Part shown: one piece after another, positions 17,823 to 26,246 of the stretch
How positions within the stretch are numbered: position 1 is the first letter of the stretch
How the letters are laid out: each line of letters opens with the position of its first letter
Origin: Haloarcula pelagica
GTDB lineage: Archaea; Halobacteriota; Halobacteria; Halobacteriales; Haloarculaceae
Assembly (NCBI RefSeq): GCF_030127105.1
Contig: NZ_CP126161.1
Location: 124,001 to 188,000, forward strand
Direction of reading: 5' to 3'
Length of the DNA stretch: 64,000 nt
Made by a program: the position numbers and the translations under genes
Notes under the pieces: model-generated
The model's input: only the letters and a program-made list of their open reading frames with translations
Database searches by the model: none
What the model was told of the DNA's origin: nothing

Positions 17823-18235
17823 TCGTCGATCACGTAGCCGCCGTGGCGGCCGCTGTAGGTCACGACGCCCTCGGCCTGAAGCTCCTGGAGCGCGTCTTCG
17901 AGTTGGTCCTCGATACTGTCTGTCAGCTCCGTGAGCAGGTCGTCCCAGTCGTGGAAGTCACCGTCGTCGAGAACCTCCTGCAGCCGGTTTTTCACCCCCT
18001 TGACCCCAGGGGTAGCGTCGGGAGAACCGGGCTGCTCGCGAGGGGCCGTCGAGTCGTTGTCCGACGCTGCATGGTCGGCAGGCTCGAACCCCGTGCGGCC
18101 CGCCTGGACCATCGTCCGGACGAACTCGCTCTGACTCATCCCGAGTTCGTCAGCGTGGTCCTGCCAGTGCTGTTTCTGGTACTCCGGGACGTACGTTCGC
18201 ACAGCTGCTCGCTCGCCGCCACCTTCGTCTGCCAT
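17819..18235 (-). CDS. DUF5805 protein, partner of the integrase
   Basis: A 138-residue acidic protein. The N-terminal half (YVPEYQKQHWQDHADELGMSQSEFVRTMVQAGRTGF, about 14-49) looks like a ribbon-helix-helix DNA-binding element. A disordered stretch follows, then a helical C-terminal domain (WDDLLTELTDSIEDQLEDALQELQAEGVVTYSGRHGGYVID) resembling a short winged helix. I chose the ATG at 18233-18235 because residues encoded further upstream are basic and unlike the family. Overlap with the integrase start indicates co-translation, so it may act as a directionality or accessory factor; that is inference. Confidence 0.78.
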   Translation of the reverse strand: MADEGGGERAAVRTYVPEYQKQHWQDHADELGMSQSEFVRTMVQAGRTGFEPADHAASDNDSTAPREQPGSPDATPGVKGVKNRLQEVLDDGDFHDWDDLLTELTDSIEDQLEDALQELQAEGVVTYSGRHGGYVIDE

Positions 18236-18741
18236 GTGAAACGCATCCGCCGCGACCCACATCAAAGTATCCCCAGACACACCGATAAAGACACTTATTT
18301 GGGAATCTCGTCCTGAATTTCGTCGCTCGCGTGGTGTCAGACTCACAGTTCAACGGAGTCGTGTCGGGCCTATAGGTCACGTTCACAAATATACGGGTTT
18401 CTGTCGGCGTTCTGGTACAACAGGGCAAGCCCCCGTGCGAGTTCATGTTTCGTAACCCGGTCCTTCCCGGTCTGTTCGGCCCCGGTGGCTTCTCGAAAGG
18501 CGCGAAAAACTCCATCTCGGGAAGATTCACACGAGGCGTGACTGGCAGCAGTGGAAGTATTCGCCGTTCGTCTCGTTCGATTGCCTCGGTGTACGGGCGG
18601 GGCCACAGTGTGTGATTCGTTCGCAGGACCGTTGTTCTGAACAGTACACGACTCGTATATCTCATATCGCTATACGTTCGGGCTGTCGAGGACTGCCGTC
18701 CTCGTCTCTCACCGGCGAAAGGACGGTCCGGCACGGAGAAC
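18236..18741. other. 506-base gap with lower GC; possible gene remnant
   Basis: No convincing intact gene. The sequence is more AT-rich than its surroundings. A minus-strand frame at 18370-18606 encodes 78 residues ending CERDL, with a protein-like middle (GVFRAFREATGAEQTGKDRVTKHELARGLALLYQNADRNP), but its third-position GC is low and it has no recognised homologue in memory. It may be a decayed small gene. A CGCTATACG-type motif near 18660-18675 is shared with other spots of the accessory region. Confidence 0.35.
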
Positions 18742-19416
18742 TTACGCGTCGATCCCGAACTCGTCCATCACCGCGCGGACGATATTCGCCTCGGCCTTCT
18801 GGAGATGATCGCTCGCTGTCGGCGGTGCACAACCGAGTTCGGCAGCTACGTCCTCGTGAGTCGCTCCGCGAGGCTGGTTGTAGTACCCGAGTTCGAGGGC
18901 AACTGTGACTGCCTCACGTTGCCTGTCGCTCAGTCCGACCACCGGATCGTCGGCGTGCCATTGTAGCCGACCGATTTCGTCGATCCGTACCTCGACACCG
19001 TCGGGGGCCGCATCCAGGGCTCGCTGGAGTGGCGAAGCGTCGCCGACCACGCGGGCGGACATGGTCCCGTCCCGGTAGACGATCGGTTTGCGGACGATGA
19101 GTCCCGGCTGTGTGCTCGCGCGCTGGATAGCGGCGAACAGCGGCGTCTCCCTCGGCCGCATGACGACCAACACGTAGGTCCGCCCCTGCGTCGTCTCGGA
19201 CAGTTCGACCGAGTCGATCCCCTCGGTGTCGGTCGCTCGCTCGGCGAACGTCGTCGGGTCACCATCGATGGTGTACAGGAGCGTCGACTGGTCCCCAGCC
19301 GTCATACTCCAGTCGACCAGACGGGCTTCGGTGACGGCCGGCGAGTCGGCCAGTAGCTCGAAAAATTCCGGTGCGTGGTCGTCGTCGACCTGAACGGTGA
19401 CCTGGAGGTGCTTCAC
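18742..19416 (-). CDS. HTH10 (Bat-like) transcriptional regulator
   Basis: A 224-residue regulator. The N-terminal part is an alpha/beta sensor-like domain (LVDWSMTAGDQSTLLYTIDGD, TYVLVVMRPRETPLFAAI); the C-terminus is the bacterio-opsin activator-type helix-turn-helix (LSDRQREAVTVALELGYYNQPRGATHEDVAAELGCAPPTASDHLQKAEANIV). I prefer the GTG at 19414-19416 (V-KHLQVTVQV), which matches the family start; an ATG at 19464 would add sixteen residues. It is divergent from the cupin gene, so it may control cupin-CPBP. Confidence 0.88.
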   Translation of the reverse strand: MKHLQVTVQVDDDHAPEFFELLADSPAVTEARLVDWSMTAGDQSTLLYTIDGDPTTFAERATDTEGIDSVELSETTQGRTYVLVVMRPRETPLFAAIQRASTQPGLIVRKPIVYRDGTMSARVVGDASPLQRALDAAPDGVEVRIDEIGRLQWHADDPVVGLSDRQREAVTVALELGYYNQPRGATHEDVAAELGCAPPTASDHLQKAEANIVRAVMDEFGIDA

Positions 19417-19504
19417 AGTCTGCCTATCGAACGAAGCGTGAAAAACCCCACATGCATACCTCACAGAATCCCCATCCCACGACCGACCGTAACACAGGAC
19501 AGCG

Positions 19505-20266
19505 ATGGAATCGGAGACGCAGTCCGGGACGCAGGGACAGCGTAGCGACGAGAGAACTGTACTGACCGGTCGTCCGCTCGTGGATGGTGCCCCCGTCGAC
19601 GGGCCGTCACTCGAACTGGACCCCGAGAGTGCTGCGAGTGCTCGCCTGCGGCAGTCGTCTCACCCCCTCGTGTCCGACCCGGTGAGTGAGACGTGGGCGA
19701 CGCTGCTGGAGCGGCCGGAGTCGGGGGAGACTGATCGCCCAGTTCTGGTCCAGTGGGTGTCGTCGGACTCCCCCGCGCCACCCGCACACTATCACCCGAA
19801 GACAGAGACGTTCACGGCGCTCGATGGGCGACTCACCGTCGTCCGCGACGGCGACCCGGTCCGCCTCGACCCCGGAGAATCGCTCACCGTCGACGCTGGA
19901 GTGGCGCACACATTCCGCAACGATACTGCCGGACCTGTCGCGTTCGAGGCCGAACTCCCGTCGATGCGGACGGTGAAAGGGCTCTACACAGCGTGGGGAC
20001 TGGCCCACGAGCGTGGCACCGACGGAGACGGGACCTTCGCTGGGCCAGGGCCGGTGCAGTCGCTCCTGATCGCTGCGGATCTGTCTACCGAGACCACGAT
20101 GACGGCGGTCCCGGTCTCGGTCCAGCGGCTCCTCTGGGCGACCGTCGGGCGGCTCGCCCGGCTATCGGGGACCACCGGTATCGACGAGGCGTACCTCGAC
20201 GCTTCGTTCTGGAATCGACACGTCGAGCAGCCAGCGTGGGAGGACTCGGCGGATGTGGCGTACTGA
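19505..20266 (+). CDS. Cupin-domain protein
   Basis: A 253-residue protein. A cupin core lies near residues 80-155, with metal-ligand candidates PPAHYHPKTETFTALDG (HxH and E) and DAGVAHTFRN. The N-terminal 40 residues are Gln/Ser/Asp-rich and likely disordered; the C-terminal part (LLIAADLSTETTMTAVPVSVQRLLWATVGRLARL) is hydrophobic and may associate with membrane. It overlaps the CPBP gene by 14 bases and is divergent from the HTH10 regulator. Cupin proteins bind small molecules or metals; a specific reaction is not evident. Confidence 0.85.
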   Translation: MESETQSGTQGQRSDERTVLTGRPLVDGAPVDGPSLELDPESAASARLRQSSHPLVSDPVSETWATLLERPESGETDRPVLVQWVSSDSPAPPAHYHPKTETFTALDGRLTVVRDGDPVRLDPGESLTVDAGVAHTFRNDTAGPVAFEAELPSMRTVKGLYTAWGLAHERGTDGDGTFAGPGPVQSLLIAADLSTETTMTAVPVSVQRLLWATVGRLARLSGTTGIDEAYLDASFWNRHVEQPAWEDSADVAY

Positions 20267-21089
20267 CACGGATCGACCGACGTTCTCGGGCGGGACGACA
20301 GTCCCCGCCGCCGCGTACCTCGCCGTGATAGCCGTCCTCTCCGGACTACTGTTCGTAACCCGGGGCGGCTCACCGTCACCGGTTGTGGGGATGGCCTGGG
20401 GCGCTCTCCTCGTCGTTCTCGCGATCGGTGCGTTCGGTATCGAGGGCGGCTCGGCGCGCTCGGTCCTCCCGGCCGCCCGAACGCTCGTCCCCGTGACGAC
20501 GGTTCTCCTGGCGTTCTGGGGGGCGTACAACCTGGTCGCGTACGGCCTCGCGCTGAGTGGTGTTCCCGGGTTCGAGGCGACGTGGCCGAGCGCCGCTGGT
20601 CACCCGCTCGCGTATCTCGCCGCGCTGGTCAGTTCGATCCTGTTTACCGCGATTCCGGAGGAGCTGTTCTTCCGGGCGTACCTCCAGCAGAAGATCGTCG
20701 CACTGGCGGGTTCGGAAACCCGACGAACGGTCGCCGCTGCCGTCGTGGTTGTGGCGGTCCTATTCGCTCTCTTTCATCTCCCGAGGTGGCTCGCGTCGGG
20801 ACACGGCGTCGGTACCGCGCTGGCCGTCCGGCTGTTCGGGCTGGCGCTCATGGGACTCGCCTACGGGCTCGTCTACGCGATGACGGGAAACCTCTGGCTG
20901 GTCGCGCTGTTCCACGCGACGATGAACCAGCCACCGTTTCTGGTGACCGTGAGTCTCCCGTCCGAACTCCACCTCGTCGTCGGCCTCGTCGAATACACCG
21001 CCATCGTCTCGGTGGTCGCTCTCTCCGGAGCCGTTACCGAGCGAGACTGGCCAGCGATCAGTTGGGTTCAGCGGGATGGAACGTCCTGA
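20253..21089 (+). CDS. CPBP-family intramembrane metalloprotease
   Basis: A 278-residue protein with about eight membrane helices. The CPBP/Abi motifs are present: EELFFRAYLQQ (EExxxR, near residue 137), the FxxxH motif as ALFHLPRW near residue 170, and a later LFHATMNQ. Such proteins cleave within membranes (CaaX-type or bacteriocin immunity). Co-translation with the cupin gene (14-base overlap) suggests a shared role, unknown to me. The start at 20253 is the only ATG ahead of the first helix. Confidence 0.9.
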   Translation: MWRTDTDRPTFSGGTTVPAAAYLAVIAVLSGLLFVTRGGSPSPVVGMAWGALLVVLAIGAFGIEGGSARSVLPAARTLVPVTTVLLAFWGAYNLVAYGLALSGVPGFEATWPSAAGHPLAYLAALVSSILFTAIPEELFFRAYLQQKIVALAGSETRRTVAAAVVVVAVLFALFHLPRWLASGHGVGTALAVRLFGLALMGLAYGLVYAMTGNLWLVALFHATMNQPPFLVTVSLPSELHLVVGLVEYTAIVSVVALSGAVTERDWPAISWVQRDGTS

Positions 21090-21237
21090 GGCTCGGGGTG
21101 GCCAGTCCACTGGTGATTCCCCCGGGATATCCGATCCCTGTCGCGAGATGACGGAATCCATTAGGTAGTTCGTGGCGAACACACTCGTATGTCAACGAAA
21201 CGTCCGGCGGCAGGCGAACAACGACCCGGTGATCCGG

Positions 21238-21360
21238 ATGGCTGATCCGGGAGCCGTCCGGCTACTCATGATCGCTATCGTTCTCGTCGTGATGCTGGTC
21301 AGCATCCTGGGATCGATCCTCCTGCTCAAATTCCTCATGAGCTACACGTTCGAGTCGTGA
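21238..21360 (+). CDS. Tiny single-helix membrane protein
   Basis: A 40-residue peptide starting MADPGAVRLLM, with one strong helix (about 8-33, LLMIAIVLVVMLVSILGSILLLKFLM) and a polar end SYTFES. The frame extends upstream to 21172, but those residues are basic and less convincing. Composition and hydrophobic run argue for a real small membrane protein; there is no homologue in memory and the upstream spacing is not diagnostic. Confidence 0.45.
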   Translation: MADPGAVRLLMIAIVLVVMLVSILGSILLLKFLMSYTFES

Positions 21361-21450
21361 CCGTCTAGGATTGTCCTCCTCACTTAGATATGGTTTATAA
21401 TTGTCAATATATGTGCCGGTAGTCGTGTCGCCACCGGTACGCGTAAATCA

Positions 21451-21462
21451 TATAGCGCTATA
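21451..21462. promoter_or_regulatory. TATAGCGCTATA palindrome
   Basis: A perfect 12-base palindrome inside a near-perfect 18-base one (TCA and CGA flanks differ at one pair). It lies in an AT-rich gap between the tiny membrane protein and the zinc-ribbon gene, with no clear promoter beside it. Related CGCTATAC sequences occur near 16728-16740 (reverse) and 18666-18675. Confidence 0.35.
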
Positions 21463-21637
21463 CGAAATTGGCGAGCGACGACCACACGAGTTCGGCGGAA
21501 ACGAGTAACGCTACTCGAACCGCAGACCACACGCCCAGGAGAAAGTTCGTGAGGACTGCGCTCGTAATGGACGCGTCCGTACCCAGGCTCTGTCACCGGC
21601 AGAACACCTCACTCCCGACCGGTTCTGTCGAGTCGGG

Positions 21638-22432
21638 CTACTTGCCGGGAGCGAACGCGGCAGGCGCGGGATCGAACTCCACGAGTCGGGCCGTGCAGTC
21701 CGGACAGGTGACCGCGATCACGTCCGCCGAGCCACAACAGGACTCGACAGTGTCTTCGGAGACGCGGGTCGGACCCTCACAGACGGGACAGCGCTCGGCC
21801 AACCCCCGGATACGCGCTGCAAGGTCTGCCCGTACGGTCCGGTCGATACTCGACCACCCAGTGTCGGACAGCGTCAGTTCGGTCGCCAGGTCGGCGACCA
21901 GCGCCGTCTCCGACGGCCACTGACCGACCCAGTCGCCGGCGACGGTGAGTTCGACACCCCCGTTCGCGTCGACGCTCACGTCACCCGGCGGAACGGCGAG
22001 GGCTTCACCGGCAGCCTGTCGCATCGCTCGATCGCTCTCCACGAGAGCGGCAGCCGTGTCGGTCCACGTCTCACGGAACGCAGGCGTCAGTCGGGGCTCG
22101 TCGTCTCGGAGTACGCCCAGCGCGGACAACTGTTCGGTCGGGTCGCCCGTCGGCGCGGGCGTCGCTCCGGGAACTTTCCCGAACCGGGCCAGGACCCGCG
22201 TGGGGAGATACCGACGGGTCAAGGTCGGTGTCCCCGGTACGGCGTACCCCCAAAGCCAGACGGCGGCGATACCGAGGCCAGCTACCATGCCCCCAGCGAC
22301 TGGTGCAACCGTCGCCACGGTGATGGCGCAGACGGCGACGAGTACGACGTTGACGGTGGTACACGGCCAGCAACGATTCGGCCCGGTGTAGACGGGATTC
22401 CGGGCCCAGTCGACACAGGAAACGAGGCGCAT
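21638..22432 (-). CDS. Membrane protein with C-terminal zinc ribbon
   Basis: A 264-residue protein. Near the N-terminus are Cys6 (VSCVDWARN) and NRCWPC (Cys21, Cys24), then two hydrophobic helices (about 28-45 and 48-66). The C-terminus holds a zinc ribbon, CPVCEGP...CCGSADVIAVTCPDC (two CPxC knuckles plus an extra CC). The middle carries a helical domain with an LxPAFRETWTDTAAALVESDRAM segment. Similar unnamed haloarchaeal proteins exist in my recall. It probably senses or binds DNA/RNA/metal at the membrane, but this is inference. It is oriented leftward, away from phnD. Confidence 0.7.
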   Translation of the reverse strand: MRLVSCVDWARNPVYTGPNRCWPCTTVNVVLVAVCAITVATVAPVAGGMVAGLGIAAVWLWGYAVPGTPTLTRRYLPTRVLARFGKVPGATPAPTGDPTEQLSALGVLRDDEPRLTPAFRETWTDTAAALVESDRAMRQAAGEALAVPPGDVSVDANGGVELTVAGDWVGQWPSETALVADLATELTLSDTGWSSIDRTVRADLAARIRGLAERCPVCEGPTRVSEDTVESCCGSADVIAVTCPDCTARLVEFDPAPAAFAPGK

Positions 22433-22575
22433 ATCCGGTGACAGGGTCGCGAAGGAAAGTTCCTATCGGAATGTGTATAAATAGTCCTACAGAGAGAACT
22501 GATCGGGAGTGAGAACCGTTGATATCCCTGTAGCGGTACTGCCGTTACCGATCCGAACGCGCAGGTACATCCACG

Positions 22576-22590
22576 TATATATAAAAATTA
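22576..22590 (+). promoter_or_regulatory. TATA box upstream of phnD
   Basis: TATATATAAAAATTA is the strongest AT-rich element ahead of the phn operon. Transcription would start near 22612, giving a leader of only 10-15 bases before the ATG at 22626. No Pho-type operator was recognised. Confidence 0.5.
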
Positions 22591-22625
22591 CGATAGGTTC
22601 ATGTAGCGATACTCCTCGGGTTCCA

Positions 22626-23816
22626 ATGATGTCTGACAAAGACACCACGCGGCGACGTGTATTTTTGAAAGGATCGGCGGCCGCCCTGACGGCTGGACTG
22701 GCCGGCTGTTCCGGCGGCGGCGCGTCAGAGGGGTCGAGCGGTTCCGGTGGGTCCGGTGGGTCCGGTGGGTCCGGCGGGTCGTCGGGCGATTCGATGCTGG
22801 CCGAATCGAGTAGTTTCGATCCGGCGAGCCCGGCCTGGGAGGAGAACAACTACCTGTCTTCGGCGCTGGTGGACGCGGACTACCAGCGCGGGTCGACGGT
22901 CGACCTGGAGAACATGCGAAACCGGGAAGTCGAGGAGGTCCCTCACGGGAGTCCGGTTCAGGAGACTCCCGACAGCGAGAGCGAACAGCTCGACCCGGAC
23001 ACGCTGGTGTTCACCGAGAGCCCGAGCGAGGACGTTCAGGGCCGGTTCGAGGAGGACTTCCAGGCCGTCTTCGACCGTATCGAGGAGGAAACGGGCAAAC
23101 CGGTCGAGTTCAGCAAGGTCAACAGCTACGCGGCGTCCGTCGAGGCGATGCGATCCGAGCGGGCTCATATCGCCAACTTCTCGACCGGGACGACGGCGTT
23201 CGCCGTCAATCTCGCCGGGGCAGTGCCGTTCGCGGCGGGGCTCACGCCCGACGAACTGTTCGGGTACCGACTGTTCGCGACCACGCGCGCCGACGCCGAC
23301 GACATCCAGAGCGTCACCGACTTCTCGCGCGACGGCGTGAAGGTGGGCCACTCCGAGCCGGCGTCGAACTCCGGGCACCAGGCCCCCTCGGCGCTGTTCG
23401 ACCAGTACTTCGACGTGACCGCCGAGGAGGACTACACGGTGAACTTCTCGGGTGGTCACGGGAACACGACGCGGGGCATCGCGGCCGGTGACTACGACGC
23501 CGGGCCGATCTGTTCGACCTGTTTCGTCGACACCGTCGAGGCCCAGAGCGACCTGAGCTTCGACGACTTCAAAGTCGTCTGGGCGTCGGCCCCGTTCCCG
23601 AACGGCCCCGTTGCGTACCGGTACAACCTCAAGCCCGAGATCCAGCGCGGCATCGAGCGGGCGTATCTCGAATCCGACTTCGCGGGGACCGATTACCAGG
23701 AGCGGACCGGCTACGACCAGTTCGTTCCGATCGACTACAGCACGGTGTTCAAAGACATCATGATCATCCAGCGGTACAACGGCGTCGAGTACACCGAGAG
23801 CGCACTCGGCTCATAG
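22626..23816 (+). CDS. phnD: Phosphonate/phosphite/phosphate ABC transporter substrate-binding lipoprotein (PhnD)
   Basis: A 396-residue Tat-exported lipoprotein. The RRRVFLKGSAA twin-Arg motif (near residues 9-20) and lipobox LAGC precede a Gly/Ser linker built from four 9-base repeats. The PhnD fold follows: LVFTESPSEDVQGRFEEDFQ, AHIANFSTGTTAF and a VGHSEPASNSGHQAPSALFD binding loop. It captures an anionic phosphorus compound outside the cell for PhnC/PhnE. A second ATG at 22629 is equally good as a start. The stop is immediately followed by phnC. Confidence 0.92.
   Translation: MMSDKDTTRRRVFLKGSAAALTAGLAGCSGGGASEGSSGSGGSGGSGGSGGSSGDSMLAESSSFDPASPAWEENNYLSSALVDADYQRGSTVDLENMRNREVEEVPHGSPVQETPDSESEQLDPDTLVFTESPSEDVQGRFEEDFQAVFDRIEEETGKPVEFSKVNSYAASVEAMRSERAHIANFSTGTTAFAVNLAGAVPFAAGLTPDELFGYRLFATTRADADDIQSVTDFSRDGVKVGHSEPASNSGHQAPSALFDQYFDVTAEEDYTVNFSGGHGNTTRGIAAGDYDAGPICSTCFVDTVEAQSDLSFDDFKVVWASAPFPNGPVAYRYNLKPEIQRGIERAYLESDFAGTDYQERTGYDQFVPIDYSTVFKDIMIIQRYNGVEYTESALGS
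22742..22777 (+). repeat. Four tandem 9-base repeats encoding Gly-Ser linker
   Basis: Four near-identical units of GTCCGGTGG (first starts T, last has GGCGG) encode Ser-Gly-Gly repeats between the lipobox and the folded domain of PhnD. The copy number is likely to vary by slippage; the linker probably positions the protein above the membrane. Confidence 0.8.
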
Positions 23817-24650
23817 ATGTTGGAAGTCACCGACCTGCAGAAGACCTACCCGACCGGCGACGAGGCACTCAAAGGCGTCACCGCGTCCGTCAGGGGTAGC
23901 GAAACCGTCGCCATGATCGGCCCGAGCGGGGCCGGTAAGAGCACGTTCATCCGGTGTATCAACCGGCTGACCGAGCCCAGCGGCGGCACGGTCAGTCTCG
24001 ACGGGAAGTCGTTGACCGGACTCGACGACGACGCGTTACGGTCGGCCCGGCGGGACATCGGGATGATCTTCCAGGAGTACAACCTCGTCGAGCGCCTGAC
24101 CGTCATGGAGAACGTCCTCACCGGCCGGCTGGGGTACGTCTCGGCCTGGGACGCGTTCCGCCGGTCGTTCCCGGCCGACGACATCGAGCGTGCCTACGAG
24201 ATCCTCGAACGGGTCGGTCTGGGCGACATGGAGAACAAACGCGTCGACGAACTCTCCGGCGGCCAGCGCCAGCGGGTCGGGATCGCACGGGCCGTGATCC
24301 AGCAACCGAAGATCCTACTGGTCGACGAGCCCACGTCCAGCCTCGACCCGGAGACCTCCGAGACGGTGATGCGGCTGTTGACCGACATCGCCGCCGAACA
24401 GGATGTTCCCGTGTTGATCAACATTCACGAGGTCGACCTGGCGATGGAGCACGCCGACCGCATCGTCGGCCTCCACGGCGGGGAACTCGTCTTCGAAGGG
24501 ACCCCCGACGAACTCGACGACCAGGGACTCGACCGTGTCTACCGCGGCGCCGAAGTCCCCGACAACACCGACTCCGAGGGGGTCGACGGTGCGGCCCAAA
24601 ACCGCGAGAGCCCCACGGACACCGACCGTCCGCTCGCGGGGGAGACCTGA
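23817..24650 (+). CDS. phnC: Phosphonate-type ABC transporter ATPase (PhnC)
   Basis: A 277-residue ATPase. Walker [10 protein letters not shown] (about 40-48), Q-loop [12 protein letters not shown], signature [15 protein letters not shown], Walker [14 protein letters not shown] and H-loop [10 protein letters not shown] are all intact. The [20 protein letters not shown] segment is diagnostic of the PhnC subfamily. The C-terminus has a Thr/Glu-rich tail with no known domain. It begins directly after the phnD stop and is followed by phnE one base later. It energises uptake of phosphonate-like compounds. Confidence 0.94.
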   Translation: MLEVTDLQKTYPTGDEALKGVTASVRGSETVAMIGPSGAGKSTFIRCINRLTEPSGGTVSLDGKSLTGLDDDALRSARRDIGMIFQEYNLVERLTVMENVLTGRLGYVSAWDAFRRSFPADDIERAYEILERVGLGDMENKRVDELSGGQRQRVGIARAVIQQPKILLVDEPTSSLDPETSETVMRLLTDIAAEQDVPVLINIHEVDLAMEHADRIVGLHGGELVFEGTPDELDDQGLDRVYRGAEVPDNTDSEGVDGAAQNRESPTDTDRPLAGET

Positions 24651-24651
24651 C

Positions 24652-25452
24652 GTGGCGACCGGCGAACGGACCTGGGAGCGCCCGACCGTCTTCCGGCGTC
24701 GGGAGATCAAATGGGCCGTCTACGCCGGGATCGTCGGGTTCTTCCTGTGGTCCGGGTGGGGTGTCGGTGCCGACCCCGCCCGCATCGCACAGGGATTGGG
24801 GAGCCTGACCTCGTTGTTGGGTGATTTCTTCCCACCGACGGCGACCCCTCGGCAGGCGACTCGCATCTTCGAGAAGATGCTCGAAAGCGTCGCGATGGCG
24901 ATGGTCTCGACGGTCACCGGGATCGTACTGAGCATCCCTATCGCGTTCATGGCTGCCGAGAACCTCTCGCCGAAGCCGCTCTACGCACTCAACCGGGGAT
25001 TCATCTCGATCTCGCGGGCGTTCAACGCGATCATCATCGCGATCATCGCCGTCAAGGCAATCGGCTTTGGCCCGCTGGCGGGGATCATCACGATCACGTT
25101 CAAGACGGTCGGCTTCTTCTCGAAACTGCTCGCCGAGGACCTCGAAGACATCGACATGGGCTCGGTCGACGCGGTTCGAGCCGCCGGTGCGTCGCCGATC
25201 CAGACGCTGCTGTACGGCGTCGTCCCACAGATCATCCCACGGTTCGCCGGCCTCTCGGTGTACCGGTGGGACATCAACATCCGCACCTCGACGATCATCG
25301 GCATCGTCGGCGCGGGCGGGATCGGGTCGGTCCTGTTGACCGCCTTCAACCGCTACGACTACCAGTACGTCACAGCCATCCTGCTGGCGATCGTCGCGGT
25401 CGTCTTGGTCGCGGAAGGCGTCAGCGCGGTCGTCCGACGGAGGTACCAGTGA
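24652..25452 (+). CDS. phnE: Phosphonate-type ABC transporter permease (PhnE), first copy
   Basis: A 266-residue permease with five to six helices. The EAA loop VRAAGASPIQTLLYGVVPQIIP and the YRWDINIRTSTIIGIVGAGGIG segment identify the PhnE family. The GTG start at 24652 lies one base after the phnC stop; an upstream ATG would be inside phnC in another frame. It overlaps the second permease gene by one base, so the pair forms the heteromeric channel. Confidence 0.9.
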   Translation: MATGERTWERPTVFRRREIKWAVYAGIVGFFLWSGWGVGADPARIAQGLGSLTSLLGDFFPPTATPRQATRIFEKMLESVAMAMVSTVTGIVLSIPIAFMAAENLSPKPLYALNRGFISISRAFNAIIIAIIAVKAIGFGPLAGIITITFKTVGFFSKLLAEDLEDIDMGSVDAVRAAGASPIQTLLYGVVPQIIPRFAGLSVYRWDINIRTSTIIGIVGAGGIGSVLLTAFNRYDYQYVTAILLAIVAVVLVAEGVSAVVRRRYQ

Positions 25453-26246
25453 TGGCGACCGACGACTACCGCTGGGAGCGGTTCGACCGCCGCCGTCGGC
25501 TCGGCCGGTTCGTCGCCGTCCTCGTCGCGGCGGTGGTCGTGCTCGGCTCCTGGGAGTTCATGGATATCAGCGTCACCAGACCGGAGACGATCCCCCGGGA
25601 GATCGGCGACCTCCTCACCCGGATGTATCCACCGGACGTGGCCTACACGACCGAGATCGTCGGGCCGCTGATCGAGACGATCCACATCGCCGCACTGGGG
25701 ACCGTCGGTGCGCTCGTGTTGTCGCTGCCCGTGGCACTGATCGCCGCCGAGAACACGACGCCCAACGCCGCGACGTTCTGGCTCGGGAAGCTGATCGTGA
25801 CGGTGAGCCGGTCCGTCAACACCATCATCTGGGCGCTGTTTTTCGTCGTTGTCTTCGGGTCGGGTCCGCTGGCTGGCGCCGTCGCCATCGCCTTCCGGTC
25901 GGTGGGCTTTCTGGGGAAACTGCTGGGCGAAGAGATCGAGGAGATCGACTTCGGCCAGGTCGAGGCCATCCGAGCGTCCGGGGCCTCCCCCACACAGATA
26001 CTCCTGTACGGCGTGCTCCCGCAGGTCAAACCCGCGCTCGTCGGCCTCTCGATCTACCGGTGGGACATCAACATCCGGGACTCGACGGTGCTTGGCTTCG
26101 TGGGTGCTGGCGGGATCGGCGTCCAGCTGTTCCGGGCGGTCAACGCCTTCGCCTGGCAGTCCGTGGCGATGGTGCTGCTCGTCATCCTCGGTGTCGTCGT
26201 CGTCACCGAGAGCCTGTCGGCGTACACTCGGGGGCTGGTCCGGTGA
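25452..26246 (+). CDS. phnE: Phosphonate-type ABC transporter permease (PhnE), second copy
   Basis: A 264-residue permease homologous to its neighbour. It has the EAA loop VEAIRASGASPTQILLYGVLPQVKP and IYRWDINIRDSTVLGFVGAGGIG. N-terminal helix at about 18-38, then a long extracellular loop with LTRMYPPDVAYTTEI before the core. The start overlaps the first phnE stop (TGATG). Two different PhnE copies are common in such operons. Confidence 0.9.
   Translation: MATDDYRWERFDRRRRLGRFVAVLVAAVVVLGSWEFMDISVTRPETIPREIGDLLTRMYPPDVAYTTEIVGPLIETIHIAALGTVGALVLSLPVALIAAENTTPNAATFWLGKLIVTVSRSVNTIIWALFFVVVFGSGPLAGAVAIAFRSVGFLGKLLGEEIEEIDFGQVEAIRASGASPTQILLYGVLPQVKPALVGLSIYRWDINIRDSTVLGFVGAGGIGVQLFRAVNAFAWQSVAMVLLVILGVVVVTESLSAYTRGLVR

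Noticed and set aside
21189-21245. Frame starting ATG 21189 (MSTKRPAAGEQRPGDPDG)
   Set aside because: Only 18 codons with no coupling, promoter or coding signal; the overlapping membrane peptide is more convincing.
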